DNA from: Rosa chinensis
Lineage: Eukaryota > Streptophyta > Magnoliopsida > Rosales > Rosaceae
Direction of reading: 5' to 3'
Assembly (NCBI RefSeq): GCF_002994745.2
Contig: NC_037092.1
Span: 86,218,398 to 86,282,397, forward strand
DNA length: 64,000 bases
The position numbers and the translations under genes are program-made. The notes below the pieces were generated by a model that did not search any database, was not told the DNA's origin, and was given only the letters and a program-made list of their open reading frames with translations. This document shows, piece by piece, positions 47,895-60,358 of the stretch. Positions within the stretch are counted from its first letter, which is position 1. The number at the start of each line of letters is the position of its first letter.

Positions 47895-50818
47895 TGTGGC
47901 GACCCGAATGGGTATACCACAGCGCCGTAATATTAAGCCAATAGGAGCTCGATACGTCGTAGACGTACCGTAGACCTACCAACTTAATACTACAAGGCCT
48001 GTTGAAAATGAAAATTTTAGAAAATAGGAGACCAAGAAAAATTTTTAAGAAAAGACTTGAGCAAGTGCACTGTGATGCCTTAGGGCTTACATCATAACCG
48101 AAATGAAAGGGAAGTTCAACAACAACAATAAGACAATGGGGTGAGGCGCGCTCCCAGGTAGGTGGACCTCACAGAGTTCAACATTGAAAGAAAAGCTAGT
48201 AAATCGATAGAGTACCAAATGGGAAGAACTTCAAGCAACAGGAACAGCAACACACGGACTCGGCCAACGACCCACTTCTAATCCAAATCGTCCGGAATGA
48301 CCTCGTTGTAACCTGAAATGTAGGGGTGAGCATTTCGTCCTCACTAGCCCAATAGGGGCCGACCCAACCTTAGTTAGGTTTGAAAACTAATAGGTAAAAC
48401 ATAGCTACTAGAATATAGATTGCGCGCATTTGTAAAATCAAGTGAAACAAATGCAAACAAAAACAATCATAGTTGTTTTGTTTCAGGAAATCATATGCAG
48501 CATGCTTCACACAAGTTGGAGCTCTGAGATACTTACTTGCCGACTAAAGTAAAATAAATCGGTGACCGACCTGGTTCGTCATCCTTCGAGAACCAGCCAA
48601 CTACTTTGTAGTCCTTATGACTACAAGTAGCGAAAGTGTCTATTTCCTGGCTCTGAGTCTCCTATGACTGGTTCACTGTTTGTATTCACCTTTTCTCGAC
48701 AAACATAGGAGCACAGCCCCCTCCGGAGGTTCACAGTTATTGACACCGTGGGATCCCTAGGAATCTACGTGTCTAGGTCCCATTCACTTTCAGGTCACAA
48801 ACACAAACATACAAAGGGTACAATATCTCAACATGCAAGTCTAGCCTCGGTTTTCACAATCAACAATTATCAGTTCTGAAAACACATGTATCACGAGGCA
48901 TCGACTGATGAACAACTAAAAACATACTTGCAGGCAACATAATATTATATTAGAGCATTCCACATATAACGAAAAGCCTCTAACAAGGAAGGGACAGCTC
49001 ACCCTACCTGGAAAATGCCGGCGTATTCCACACTCTGATGCTTTCTGTTTAAGCTTCCTTAACGATCGTGTTTCCTAAACCATTACTTAGTTTGTAAGTA
49101 ATTATCCAGGTAAACATCATGATCAACTTTAAGTAATCGCGCATACTAATCTTTTTTATTTCAATGAGGCTATTAATTATTTCTTTCAACCTTTACCAAT
49201 TTAGGAAACTAACTTCTTTCTTAAAAAGGAAAAACGTCTTTATCGCTCCACTAAACTATCACCCATTCGAGTGACCAAAGTCGAGTCGATCCTCACGTTT
49301 TATAAGGTCGGTCAACCCTGGTCAACTCTCGGAGTTGACTTTTGACCTTTGACTTTGACTTCTGACTATTGACCAAATATTCATTTATTTACCATTATTT
49401 CTTATTTATTAAATAAATAAGAAAATAATTATAAATAAAGTTTTACTTTCACTTTTACCCATTTACTTCTCCTTTTTTTACCTTTTCACTTTTACCAAGA
49501 ATTTTTACCTCCGCACTTTCACTTTTACCTCTTACCTCCTTTTTACCGAATTTACATTTACTTTCACCTTCTTCACTTTTTACCACTTTACCAACGTAAA
49601 AACTAATTTAATCCAACTTTTACTCTTTTCTTCATTTTCTTTATTTTCTTCCAAAAACAAAGCCATTTCTTTTCTTTTTCTTTTGGCCAAAATTTCACAA
49701 CAACAATCACCAAATCTTCAACACCAAAATTCCAACACTTTGAAAACTAGACTAATAAAATCCTACTAATTAAACTCTCCTCAGAGATCCAATTTTCACA
49801 ATTTTTCCAAGCTCAACAAAATCAAAATCAACCAAATAAATTCCAAAAATTCTAGGGTTTGTCCAAAACCCATTCCTTACCCTTTCTTCTTCAAAACTCA
49901 CGGCCTAATCCTCCTCCTTGGCCTTCTTCACCTACAAATCCGTCCAACATCAATATCACAACCAAAAACTCGAAAACAAGGTTGCATGGATAGATCCTTA
50001 CCACAAATCCTTGCCAAACCCGTAGCCTAGCTTCATGGTTTAAGGAGAAATCGGGTTCATGCAAACAAAATCACAAATCAAAATCAAAAACTCAGATTTA
50101 GGAAGAAATAGGTGTAGATCGGATGAATAGAGGCTAGATTAGGATGGATAATACCTTGATTTGAGCTAGGAAAGAAGAAATCACAAAAGCCCCAATTTTA
50201 GCTTCAGGTTCTAGGGTTTTTGGAGGATTAAATGGCTAAATTTCTTGATTTTGGTTGGAGAAATGGAAAGAGGGGAGGAAGAGAAGAAAATCTGGAAATT
50301 TTGGTTGAGATCCGGGTTCCGGTGACGGCGGCTAGGCGGCGGCAACGATTTCCAGCTAGAGGGTAGAGAGAGAAGCTCTCGGGTAGAGAGAGAGAGAGGA
50401 AAGGGAGAAAATGAGGAAGAGGCTAGGGTTTGAGAGAATGAGATGCTTAAATACCTCTCCCATTAATGAATGTGAAAAGTCTAATCTGCCCCTCCTTTTG
50501 GGCCAATGGGCTTGGGCTGCTCCTATTTCATTTTCCTTTTAATTTCCTTCAAGCCCACTCTGAAAATACACTTCAAACATCCTTATTTCTCCGACATCTC
50601 ACCGAATCCTTTCGGGAAAATTTTTCGGGCTTGTCCTAAGCCTCGACACTTTAAAATTACTTTTCTAGACACAAATTGGATTTTCTCTAAATTCTTAATC
50701 CTTTAAAATGGCCTCAAAGTCTTAACCTAAGTGCGAATACTTGTGTACCTTACGAATACGTAGTTTCATACGTTATACGACAAATTAAAATAAACAAGAA
50801 AAAATACGGGGGTCTACA
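47895..50818 (-). mobile_element. Solo LTR, family B, inside Copia copy 3
   Basis: The element is 2924 bp. On minus it starts tgtagacccccg and ends gggtcgccaca, with perfect 5-bp duplications gaaca (47890-47894 and 50819-50823). On minus, a tatttaag box near 50450 is followed by a CT-rich leader, giving the orientation. It contains no gag or pol. It is unrelated by eye to the family A solo LTRs. Copia sequence resumes correctly on both sides, so it entered after the Copia. Confidence 0.9.
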
Positions 50819-50954
50819 GAACATCCGTGTTCTTATCTCCCCCTAACGACGGGAAGACTGTCTCATCAAAGTGACAATCCTTAAATCTAGCAGTAAGGAG
50901 ATCACCTAGCAAGGGCATTAAGTGGCGGACTATTGTTGGAGTCTCAAATCCAAC

Positions 50955-52025
50955 TTAGTTGCCCATTCGTCTGTAAGGACCCATCTTAGTGCGTTGTGGC
51001 GGCGTAAGAGGCACAAAAATGACACACTCAAACATCTGTAAGTACGAGATACTGTACCCAGTCACTAGCTGTAACGCAGAGGTAGATTGAGTGGTAGTGG
51101 GTCGTAGACGAATTAGCATAGCTACATGCGATATTGCATCACCCCAAGCAGATATAGAAAGATTGGTGCGCATACAATGTCTGGGCTACCATCGTAGTCG
51201 TTTCCGCGAGACCATTTGGGTGTGTACATGGGAATATGATGTCCAACATCAGTCCCAGTGATATGCAATGATCATCGAAAGTCTTCAATGTAAACTTTCT
51301 AGCATTGTCAAGTCCAATTGACTGAATGGGATGACTCGAGGAGTGAGCCCGACACCATATAATATGTGTTATGAGTGTAGTATAATTAAGCATCATTACA
51401 AGTGGACAATGGCACAACACTTGACTAGCGTGTTTGCGTGTCAACCAACATCATGAAATATTTAAACGTCTGCAAGTTGGTTGAATTGATCCATAGAATC
51501 CCCTCGGATTCTTTGTAAGAACAGAATGAGTATTTTCGTATCCTTTGCATAGGATGGTCTCTATCCTAATTTCCATAAGCAATAAGCTTTATAGAACGAG
51601 CGAGAGACCTTAGAAGCAACAAATGAGGATTTTGGTAGGGCTAGAGCGTCTGAAACGCTATTAGAAGCAAAGTTGGTGATTGCAGCATCACCTAGGGAGC
51701 CATCACCATGATGGACGCCATCCATGGCTTCATGGATAGGGACTGTGCCAGCCCTAGGCTAGTGGTGGACGGCGGCGGTGCCAGAGGCAACAGCGGCGGT
51801 CACACTTAGTCCATGAATTAACTTTTGATTCGTGCTTTGTTTCGCTTGGAAAAATGGATGTCCGTGTGAAATCTTTTGTAGACGGATCATCATATCATGA
51901 CTAGGATGACCTATCCTATCATGACAAAGCCAATATGTGTCTAAATCCAAGAGATCTTCTCTCATAACTTTATTGAATTTAATAGCTCGAATAGTGGTAA
52001 TATAGAGTCCACTAGAGAGACACAT
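50955..52025 (-). pseudogene. Copia integrase fragments
   Basis: The frame 52025-51759 has LDLDTYWLCHDRIGHPSHDM, the GAG-pre-integrase H..H region. The frame 51444-51139 has IGLDNARKFTLKTFDDHCIS (one Asp of the catalytic triad, near D in IGLDNA) and THPNGLAETT, where the catalytic Glu context remains. The frame 51173-50955 has the following ISAWGDAISHVAMLIRLRP block. Gaps and shifts separate them, so the integrase is dead. Confidence 0.8.
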
Positions 52026-52661
52026 AAGTTTCTCTAAGATGCGTCTTTATTCACAATCATTAGGGGTAGTGCAAAGGAACTCTTTTTCATACTCTACATG
52101 CATTTCTGCATGGAATCTGTTGGTTCTAATAGCTCAATATGGTGCGATTTGCCCTACGAGCGTAGAGAGTTTCTGTGACGGTAATCAACGTGCCATTTGG
52201 CAAGAGGAATTTGGGCTATTCCATGTTCTTGAACTAAACTTGATGGCCCAGCCATCGTAGTCACAAAGTAATATGCTCATAATTGAAATGGATTCATAAT
52301 GAAAAGACTCGAAATTTTATTCATAAGCCAATAGAGTACATCACTGTTTCTTAACCATTAAGAGAATCTAATCCAATAACTAGAATGGTAGTCATTTGAC
52401 TTCTTTTGGTAACTCCAAAATAAATATGACCAGGTGAGTAGAGAGATGTTGGTGGAGCAAAGCTCGCTTAAGTACCACTTATCTCAAAACCTTCCTAGAC
52501 ATCATACTCATTTTGGATGAGCCTACTTGAAGAGAAACTAAACCAATGGCATTTACTATGAAATATATGGCAATTGCCAATAATACATCTCTTGAAAAAA
52601 TAAAGACTTAAACAGAATTTGCGATCTATTGATCCCAGCCAGATTTGAAGTCTTCAACCCT

Positions 52662-53718
52662 TCACTCTAGATCACCTTCTTGATCTTCTTGTTCCACATA
52701 GTGAGCTTCTCTGGCTTCACAATATGCTTTGTAGGCAATGACAATATCTTCACGAGCTCTACAAATGTGTGCCCAATGACCGGATATTCCATATCGGGAA
52801 CATACATCTCTGTGCTCAGACTCCATTGATTGAGCTGCTTTGAAAGCATCATTTGGATGGCTCTTAGTTGGTGGTGCCACCAACATAGCCAGAAGCATTG
52901 CCTCCCTCTCTCTTTCCACGTTGACCTCTTCAGTTCCGTTTTCGCCTATTTTGGCGGTTACCTTCCTCAATAGAGCAAGAAAATGGACCAGAATGTCCAG
53001 AACTGTCCCTAGATTTAGGGTTTCGCTCTTGGCGCCCTCCCTTAAGGGCGCAACAATAATTGGACGCCAGAATATGTTATGTTCCCACGGGTCTCGAATT
53101 ATTGTTCTTCACAAGAATGTTATCATGCTTTTCAGCGACATTCATGGCTCCAATGAGCTCATGAAACCTTGTGATCCCTCCTGCAGTAACATCGATTCGA
53201 TAGTTCTTAGCAACCATCAAAGCAGAAACGGGGAAGGTAGAGAGAGTCCTCTCCATCAGCATCGCATCTGTGATCTCTTTTCCACAGAGTTCCATTAAGG
53301 ATTTAATGTGAAATGCTTCTGAGTTGTAGTCAAGAACTGACTTGAAATCACAAAAGCAGAGGCTATGCCATCTCACTTCTAGGTTAGGAAGCAGGGAGTC
53401 ACGGACGTTGGCAAAGCGTTCTTCAAGTGAGACCCACAGCCTCCTAGGGTCTTCTTCATTCATATACCCGTACTGGAGCGAATCATTCATATGAGGAGTC
53501 ATTAGGATGATGGTTTTCGCCTTATTTGCCTCCAAGGCTGCTCTATTTGCTTCCAAAGCTTGAGCTTGCTCAACAGTTAGCACGTCCTGGCTAGGCTCAA
53601 GAATCGTATCCAGGATTCTTTCGGCCTTAAGATGCTGGCAGACATCATGAACCCACTTGTGATATCTAGAGCCAGTTGTTCCCAATAGTGCAAAGTTCAG
53701 TTTGTTCAGGTTACTCAT
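52662..53718 (-). pseudogene. Copia gag
   Basis: The frame 53718-53077 starts MSNLNKLNF and contains YMNEEDPRRLWVSLEERF and LPNLEVRWHSLCF, the core of the Copia gag (UBN2-type). The frame 52970-52662 carries a damaged zinc knuckle, CSRYGISGHWAHICR, where the second Cys is Tyr. Gag would form the particle. A frame change near 53050 breaks it. Confidence 0.82.
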
Positions 53719-54604
53719 CCTAAAAGAGAATAAGAAGAAATAGTTTCGAAGCGGAAAAAGCTACCATGAAAACAATATAAATTTCTGAGCGTAATCGCTC
53801 CCAAGAAATTATGAATTTCTGAGCGTAAATTCTATTCCAAGAGGTATTGGATTAGATCGAAACAATGATGTAAGTGGTCGATCATAAATTCTCTACAAAC
53901 TCTAAGTTTGGAGATCTCAACAAGCTCTAAGCTTAGAGGTAGCACGAACCCCCACAATTCGGCTTAGGTCTCCCCTATGAAGAAGAAAGGGGGGAGGGGG
54001 GGGGGGGTAGAAGAAGGGAGGTTGCAAGTCCCTGAGAAAAAAAAAAAATTGGAAAAACCAAATATGGGAACTTTTAGTAAAAAAATACCTCGAAATAGTG
54101 GTCGGAAAGTCGTCAGAAAATCACAGGAAAAATATGCCGGAGGTGGCCGGAAATCGGTTGTGGTTGGCAGCGAGACTGGCAGATGGCAGTGGCTACTGCA
54201 GGGATTAGCGAGGCTAACCTACCTGTGGGCTTGCGCGAGGCTAGCGCTGTGCTGTCGAGGGCCTGTCGAGGACCTGCAGAGATGCTGCAGAGGGTGTTGT
54301 CAAGGTGAGGCTAATCTGCGGTGCGGGTGTGCGCGGGGCTGCGAGTCGGGGAAAGCAGGATCTATTGACAGCAAGCAAGGCTTGCTTGCGGGGGCTGCAC
54401 GCAGGGGTGCAGGGCTGGAGCAAGGCTAACCCAGCCGGTTCAGGGACTTTTGGTGGCCGATTCAGTGGGTTTCCGACAGGTTCTAGGGGTTCGCCACCGG
54501 TTTTGGGCTTCTGGGATCAAAGGATTTGATATGTGCAGCGGTGGTTGCTAGGGTTTGAAGGTTACGATTTTAGGGTTTGAGGGTTAGGCTTTGTGCTAAT
54601 AACG

Positions 54605-54840
54605 TGTTAAAAGAAAACGATATTTGGGAGAGAAATTGTTGTGTCTTTCATTGATAATAGGGGTCTCTTTATATAGAGAATTACAAGCATAGAATCAGAG
54701 TTGTACATGGAAACATAATCGTACAATGATTGGATATCTATGAAGATATCTCTAAGAATATCTCTAAGATTAACCATCTTACAACTTCGACAAGTAACCT
54801 AGAGTTTGGGCCAAACACATATTCTAGATATACTTGAACA
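54605..54840 (-). repeat. 5' LTR of Copia copy 3
   Basis: Starts tgttaaaagaaaacg and ends cttgaaca. On minus, the sequence just inside it is cgttattagcacaaagcc, where the primer-binding site should be. It could pair with an internal part of tRNA-Met, as in several Copia elements, but that is a weak inference. Confidence 0.9.
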
Positions 54841-54975
54841 TATCTAACTTTATTTTTTAAAATAATTTTGTCTTCTTATTTTTGAAAATGACTTGTTAAA
54901 TTTTTATATTTTTTTAGCCAATAATATTATATACGTACTATACATAATTTTTTACATTTTTTCTATATTATACAC

Positions 54976-55157
54976 TTTTTTTTTTGAGTTAATGAAAGAA
55001 AACCTTAATTGGGTGGATTACAATCAAAGTTGTAGGCATTCAGAATACATTCTGGTACCTCATTAAACCAAAACAAACTAAAGCTAGTTTCATAAGCAAT
55101 GCTTGCTAATCTATGTGCCACTCCATTACAAGTTCTGGAAGTGTGGCATATGGTTAC
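54976..55157 (-). mobile_element. LINE 3' tail fragment
   Basis: On minus, the segment encodes NGVAHRLASIAYE and ends in a stop followed by a poly-A run (poly-T at 54976-54985). The NGVAHRLA motif is typical of the RNase H-like end of plant LINE proteins. Upstream sequence is cut at 55157 by the Gypsy LTR. Confidence 0.75.
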
Positions 55158-55672
55158 TGTTAATGTCTAAAAGTCTAGCGGTAGCTGGACCTTAGCTAAC
55201 GCTGATCCGGCAGGCGGATCGATACCTTTGTTGTGAATGGTTCCCGTTACCTGCCAAATAAAATATAATGGGCGTCAGAGGGAGACCGCGCCGGGCGGTC
55301 TTCAACTCTCCGATGCCTAAGTTAGTCAATGTATTTATGTTGACAAAGTAACAGTAGGTAAGTATTGAATGCGTAATAAATGAGGAGAGAGGAGAGGACC
55401 TTTTATAGGTGAGGAAGAGGATGATCTTCTCCTTGTTTTCGATGTGGGACTGATGGTGCTTCAGTTCCCAGTTTCAGTAGCTTCTGATGCCATCTTGACA
55501 CGGCGCGTGGCGGCGCGTCGGCGGTGCTTTGGGGTTGATCCGGGGCTCAGGCGGTAACCCGGCTAACAGTCTTTTCGTCAGTCACTCATATGGTGGGCGT
55601 TGGTACCCCCGGCGGTACCATGAGCGTGGCTCATTATAGCTAATTATGCTTGCAAATGGACATGCATGTACA
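55158..55672 (-). repeat. 3' LTR of the Tat element
   Basis: 515 bp, from tgttaatgtct to catgtaca, inferred from TG/CA ends and the polypurine tract outside its right edge (on minus, ggggatttgggggact). A TATA box cctataaaagg on minus is at 55399-55409. The partner LTR is beyond the window, so the limits are unconfirmed. Confidence 0.65.
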
Positions 55673-56277
55673 AGTCCCCCAAATCCCCAGTCAAGGAGGG
55701 CAATCTTGGTTGGGGAGTTGATCGGCGGTTTGAAGCGTTTCTCCCGCTAGACTTTGCAGAAGCATAATTAGCGTCAGTGCGTTGTCAACCATGGATTTAC
55801 TGAGCAAACGCTTTGTGCCCTTTCGGGTGGGCCCCTGCTAGGCCCCCCAGGGAGTCCCCCACTCCCCGGCTAAGATGGACCTCCGGATGGTCGCTGTTAT
55901 TGTTTGTTGAGGGGGAGCTGCACGGAGCAGCACTGCACGGAGCAGAGGGTGTTGGGTTGCGAGCCCAATCTTAGCACCCAGGTGACGGGGGTCAACGTAC
56001 CTGATCAGGGCTGTCGTAGACTGTTGACTAGTCCCCGTGTCCCGTAGGGACATTCTGACCGTAACTCCACGTGGCGGCGTTGTCAGAGAGGCGTGGCCTC
56101 GGGATCCGCCGCTGGCGGAAGTCCCCCCGCTAGATGTAGCAGGAAGCAGCGTCAAGTAGACGTGCTTGGTATTTTATTGAGCGGTGTTGCGCTGAATAAA
56201 GTACGCAGCTTGTCAGATGAGAAATGGGGTCAGCCAGCGGTGCGCTGTGTAGCGGAGGACGCCCCGTTTACCAAATG

Positions 56278-56857
56278 AGGAGAGAAGCTCCGCCGGTGGG
56301 GTTTCGCTCAGCGGAGACTCCGTCACTTGGAAGATGACAAGTGAGGATCCGCTGGCGGGGTTTCGCTCAGCGGAGACTCCGTCACTTGGGAGATGACAAG
56401 TGAGGATCCGCTGGCGGGGTTTCGCTCAGCGGAGACTCCGTCACCTGGGAGATGACAAGTGAGGATCCGCTGGCGGGGTTTCGCTCAGCGGAGACTCCGT
56501 CACCTGGGAGATGACAAGTGAGGATCCGCTGGCGGGGTTTCGCTCAGCGGAGACTCCGTCACTTGGGAGATGACAAGTGAGGATCCGCTGGCGGGGTTTC
56601 GCTCAGCGGAGACTCCGTCACTTGGGAGATGACAAGTGAGGATCCGCTGGCGGAGTTTCGCTCAGCGGAGACTCCGTCACTTGGGAGATGACAAGTGAGG
56701 ATCCGCTGGCGGAGTTTCGCTCAGCGGAGACTCCGTCACTTGGGAGATGACAAGTGAGGATCCGCTGGCGGGGTTTCGCTCAGCGGAGACTCCGTCACTT
56801 GGGAGATGACAAGTGAGGATGGATCTGCTGGGCGGGGTTTTCGCTCAGCGGAGACTT
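56278..56857. repeat. 59-bp tandem array
   Basis: About ten copies of a unit of 59 bp, containing gaggatccgctggcggggtt and gactccgtcacttgggagat. The inner copies are almost identical; the first and last are diverged. It lies in the non-coding stretch between the 3' LTR and the antisense gene, about 280 bp upstream of a plus-strand TATA box. Confidence 0.95.
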
Positions 56858-57127
56858 GCCATGGTTGGGGGGTTTACTTGTCAGGTGGTGACTTCCCTTG
56901 GAAGCCAAAGAATGATGACGGTGGACACGTGGCTAACTCTGAGAGGGTTAGCGTCTGGAGGCTTGCCCCCTAAGCCTAGCCGTCTTCTCGTCATTAATGC
57001 GAGTAATGATGGATCTCGTAACCGAGGTGACGCCTCGGTTAATCCAGGGAGTTAATGAAGACGTGGGACACGTGTACGGTTGGTACGTGATGCAGTTTTG
57101 TAGCGGACGGCTCAGGATTACTTGATG

Positions 57128-57145
57128 TTGACATAAAAGGGGGGA
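57128..57145 (+). promoter_or_regulatory. Putative TATA box for the antisense gene
   Basis: The plus strand reads gttgacataaaagggggga, a TATA-like box about 500 bp upstream of the antisense start codon and downstream of the 59-bp array. Confidence 0.5.
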
Positions 57146-57634
57146 ACTGAGCGAGTTTCGACATTTCTGGAAAATCTTCAAATCTGAGTTGCCTGCTTCG
57201 AACCTTGTTCGCCTGCGAATTGCGAAGGAGATCTCCGGGCCTGCGTGGAGTAGTCGGACTGGAGAGGACGAACACTGTTAGTGAAGACGAACTGCACTCC
57301 AAAGTCTTCGACGTGAGGTTGGTATTTCGGATCCTCTTCCTGTTTCATTGAATCTGTAATGGTGGTTTCTGGGTTTTGGTATTTCTGTTAATGGTATGAT
57401 ATTGCCTCTGTGCTGTTTTCGGAGGGTGTAGGGAGAGATTTGAGGAAGGTTATGGTGTTTGACAGAAAGTTGGGGTTTTGGGTTTTGCTAGACGGTCTAA
57501 TCTGTGTTGAGCGTGCGGTTGTTTTTGTTTTGGTATTTTTGTGGGTAGTTGTTCTTGGCATCTTTGGCTGTATCTGATGTGAGAGTAGGTTAGATCTGTA
57601 TTTGTGCTAACTGATGTGGGTTTTAGGGTTTGGG

Positions 57635-60333
57635 ATGGCCAACGTCATAGATATTTCGAGCAGTGAGGATTCCGGGTCTGACGTGTCGTTCAGCGTGGCG
57701 GATATGACCTTTATTGACTCGTTGCGTCCGTCTGCCCATGCAGGAACCTCACTGCCAGAACCGCTTGAAGTTGAGCCACTTCGGACCATCCCCTGGGAAA
57801 TAGCCATGGATCGTGGCTCGCGTCCAGAGAGCTCTAGGGCGGGTGAGTTGGCTAGGCGTGACGAGCGCTTGGCGAGCAATAGCGCTGCTAGCGGCTCCGC
57901 TGGCGAAGGGGAAGCGCCGGGCCAAAATGTCGAGTCGGCGTGGTACCTCTCAGATGGCACCGCCGTCGACGAGGCAGGTGGGCGGATGGATGCCGCCGCT
58001 GTTAACCGGATGAAGCGGACGTTCCGGTTGCCGGGCTCGGTGAAGCTGCGCCCCCCGACAGCGGATGAGAAGGCCTCGATGCTCCCAGCGGGATGTGCTG
58101 CCGTGCACGAGGCCATATTCCGCCAAGGAGTGACATTCCCGCTAGTGCCCAATCTCCAAATTCTTGTGTGCGAGTTTGGGCTTGCCTTTGGGCAGATCTG
58201 TCCCAACATGTGGCGGTTGCTGTTGGCGATGAACTCCCTGTGGCGCTTGTCGGGGTGCGAGGGGCCTACCGTGGCGGAAGTGCTTCACTTCTACGAGCTA
58301 GTGTATGTGAAGCGCCGAGGTTGCAGAGGGTGCGTGAACCTAAGCCGCCGCCAGGGAGCGCCCAAGTTGATTGAGAACTTAAGGGACTCAATGTCCTACT
58401 GGCGGGGGACCTTCTGCGTCGCCACAGACGGTTGGGAGTACCACACTAAGTCGAATGTGGGGGGGCCGACGTTTAAGACTAAGTCGGAATTCCAGCCCAT
58501 CCGAGGTTGGCAACTGGTTTCCGCTAAAACTAACTGGCGGTTTCAAACTTTTGTAAACCTGCGGTTTTTGCTAATGATTATTGTGTTTGTGCAGCGGGAC
58601 TAAGGTATATTCTGACGCGCGAAGAGGAGTGTCGCGTGGCGAGGATCCGCGGCTGCTGGCGGAACCGCAATTTGCTTGACTTCCGTCTTCTGACCGGTTG
58701 GGAATTGCTGGTCGACCTGGGGCTAACTCGCTCCGTTGGTGAGAGTCATTCCGCCACACCTCATTTTTTTTTTTTTTTTTTTTTTTTTGATCCGGACTGA
58801 CGGGTGTTTGTGTTTTTCTTTTCAGAAACCCCGCCCGGTAACAAATCCAGTCGCGACGCTTTCGAAAAAGCAATGGATCGCGCCGAGATAGAAAACTTTC
58901 TGGAGGCTATGTATGCCGAGGGGTTGGCGGCCCAGCAGACGGTGGTGAACCCGGAGACGCTGGTGCTGAGCCAGTCCGAGGTTGCGGTGGAGCTGCCGAT
59001 GCCGCACCACTCCCACCTGGGTGAGGATGGCCTGCCGGTAGTGCAGGCGGACACTCAAGTGGGTGGCGGGGAGAGGGGGAATGTTGGTACAAGGCCGCGG
59101 GAGCGGATGCCTACCACCCGGCGCGGTCCTCAAAAGAAGACGGTGCAGCCGACGGTGACTGCCACCGAGTCCCGGGGTGAGCCGCCGGTGCGGGTGACGA
59201 GGACCGCTGCTGGGACACAACGGGCGTTGGAGAGAAAACGCCGGCAGCCTGACTCCCCCGTCGAGGAAGAGGAAGAAGAGGTGGTGATCGGGGTCCGCCA
59301 ACAAAAGAAGGCTCGAGAAGCTGCGTCGAAGGGTGCAGTGGCGGAGGGGGAGGCAGCAGCCGTCAGTGATCTGGACTCCTTTGCCGAGTATGCGCCATTC
59401 ATGACAGAAGGGGAGCGGGCGTTCCTTTTCCACTTGTGCGAGCGGCTGGGGTTCGGGGGTCTGGCGGGCATATCGCGCCCGACGGCAATTGACCAATCGC
59501 CCTTCAGCTCGGCGTTTGGTCAAATATCTGCGGGGTTACATGGTATGTTCGAGGCGGCGTCTAAGCAGCCCCGGATTGAGGAAGAGCTCAGGGGGGAGAT
59601 CGGAGGTCTCCAGAGGGAGCTGGTGGAGGCCAAGGAGAGATTGGCGGAGGCCGAGCAGGGGCTGGCCAAGGCGGAGTGTGACTATGCGGACGCCCGCGGC
59701 AAGCTTAATGCGGCCATAAGGCGGGACCTGGAGAGGAATGAACGCGTCTCCCAGTTGGAGCAGGAGATCGCATTGCTGCAGGAGCGGATAGCCGCTAAAG
59801 ATAAGAAGCTCATCATTGTGCAGCGGGAGTCTGCCGCCAGACTGGGTGAGATGCAGCGGCTGGACGGGGAGGTCAACCGCCTGAAAAATGAACAGAGTTC
59901 TTCTGCAGCCGCCGCTGTTGAAGCGTTCAAGATGTCGGCGGAGTATAAAAAGACATTGACCGAAGCGGCGAAGTCTGGGGCCCGGGCAAATATAGACATG
60001 TTGACGCGGAAGGGCGCCATTGACTTTGTAAAGGCGTCACAGCCCGACGTGCCGGTGGTCGAGGGTGTCCCGCCGGAGACAGAAGTCGTGCCTCCCACTG
60101 CGGCAGGTACCCATTCGGGCAGCGGGGAAAGTGGCTCCCATCCGCCGGAAAGGTCCCAGCAGACTCCCCAGCAGACCCCGTCGGAGGTGTCACGTGCCGG
60201 ATTTCTGGAGGCACACACCCGGGCGGATGGTACAATGGAGACTCCCAGTCCGACAGCTCGAGGGTCCGATCAGGCGAGCCGATCGGTCGTGCCGCCGCCA
60301 GTTGAAGCCGGAGAAGCCGAAGACAACCGCTGA
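57635..60333 (+). CDS. Spliced antisense protein of the Tat element (about 840 aa)
   Basis: Three exons by splice phase: 57635-58505, 58595-58738 and 58826-60333. Donors are gag|gttggc and g|gtgaga, acceptors gtgcag and ttttcag, and all joints are in phase (2523 nt). The start MANVIDISSSEDSG is acidic. The middle (FPLVPNLQILVCEFGLAFGQ, then YWRGTFCVATDGWEY) resembles the plant putative-transposon protein found as an extra antisense frame in Tat/Retand elements. The C-terminal half has a long coiled coil with AEAEQGLAKAECDYADARG and ends Pro/Ser-rich. The function is unknown in the family. A 24-T tract forms the second acceptor's pyrimidine tract. Confidence 0.78.
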
Positions 60334-60358
60334 AGCCAGCTGAGACTTCCATAGGGTT

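Larger units (their letters stand above)
45490..54840 (-). mobile_element. Copia retrotransposon, copy 3, with both LTRs
   Basis: LTRs are at 45490-45725 (3' side) and 54605-54840 (5' side), each 236 bp with TG/CA ends; by eye they differ at roughly one position in eight. On minus the order is leader, gag (53718-52662), integrase (52025-50955), RT and RNase H (47573-45838), then a polypurine tract. This order (integrase before RT) defines Copia. Every domain has stops or shifts. No 5-bp TSD is visible (gtact and tatct), suggesting age or recombination. A solo LTR (47895-50818) splits the region between integrase and RT. The homopurine run ggggggagg at 53992-54008 lies in the leader. Confidence 0.9.

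Noticed and set aside
53980..54530. Plus-strand frame of 150 codons beginning with a poly-G run
   Set aside because: It lies in the leader of the Copia element, is compositionally biased and has no recognised domain.
56278..56857. Regular array of near-identical repeats that could suggest CRISPR
   Set aside because: The 59-bp units are directly adjacent without unique spacers, and lie in a plant retrotransposon.
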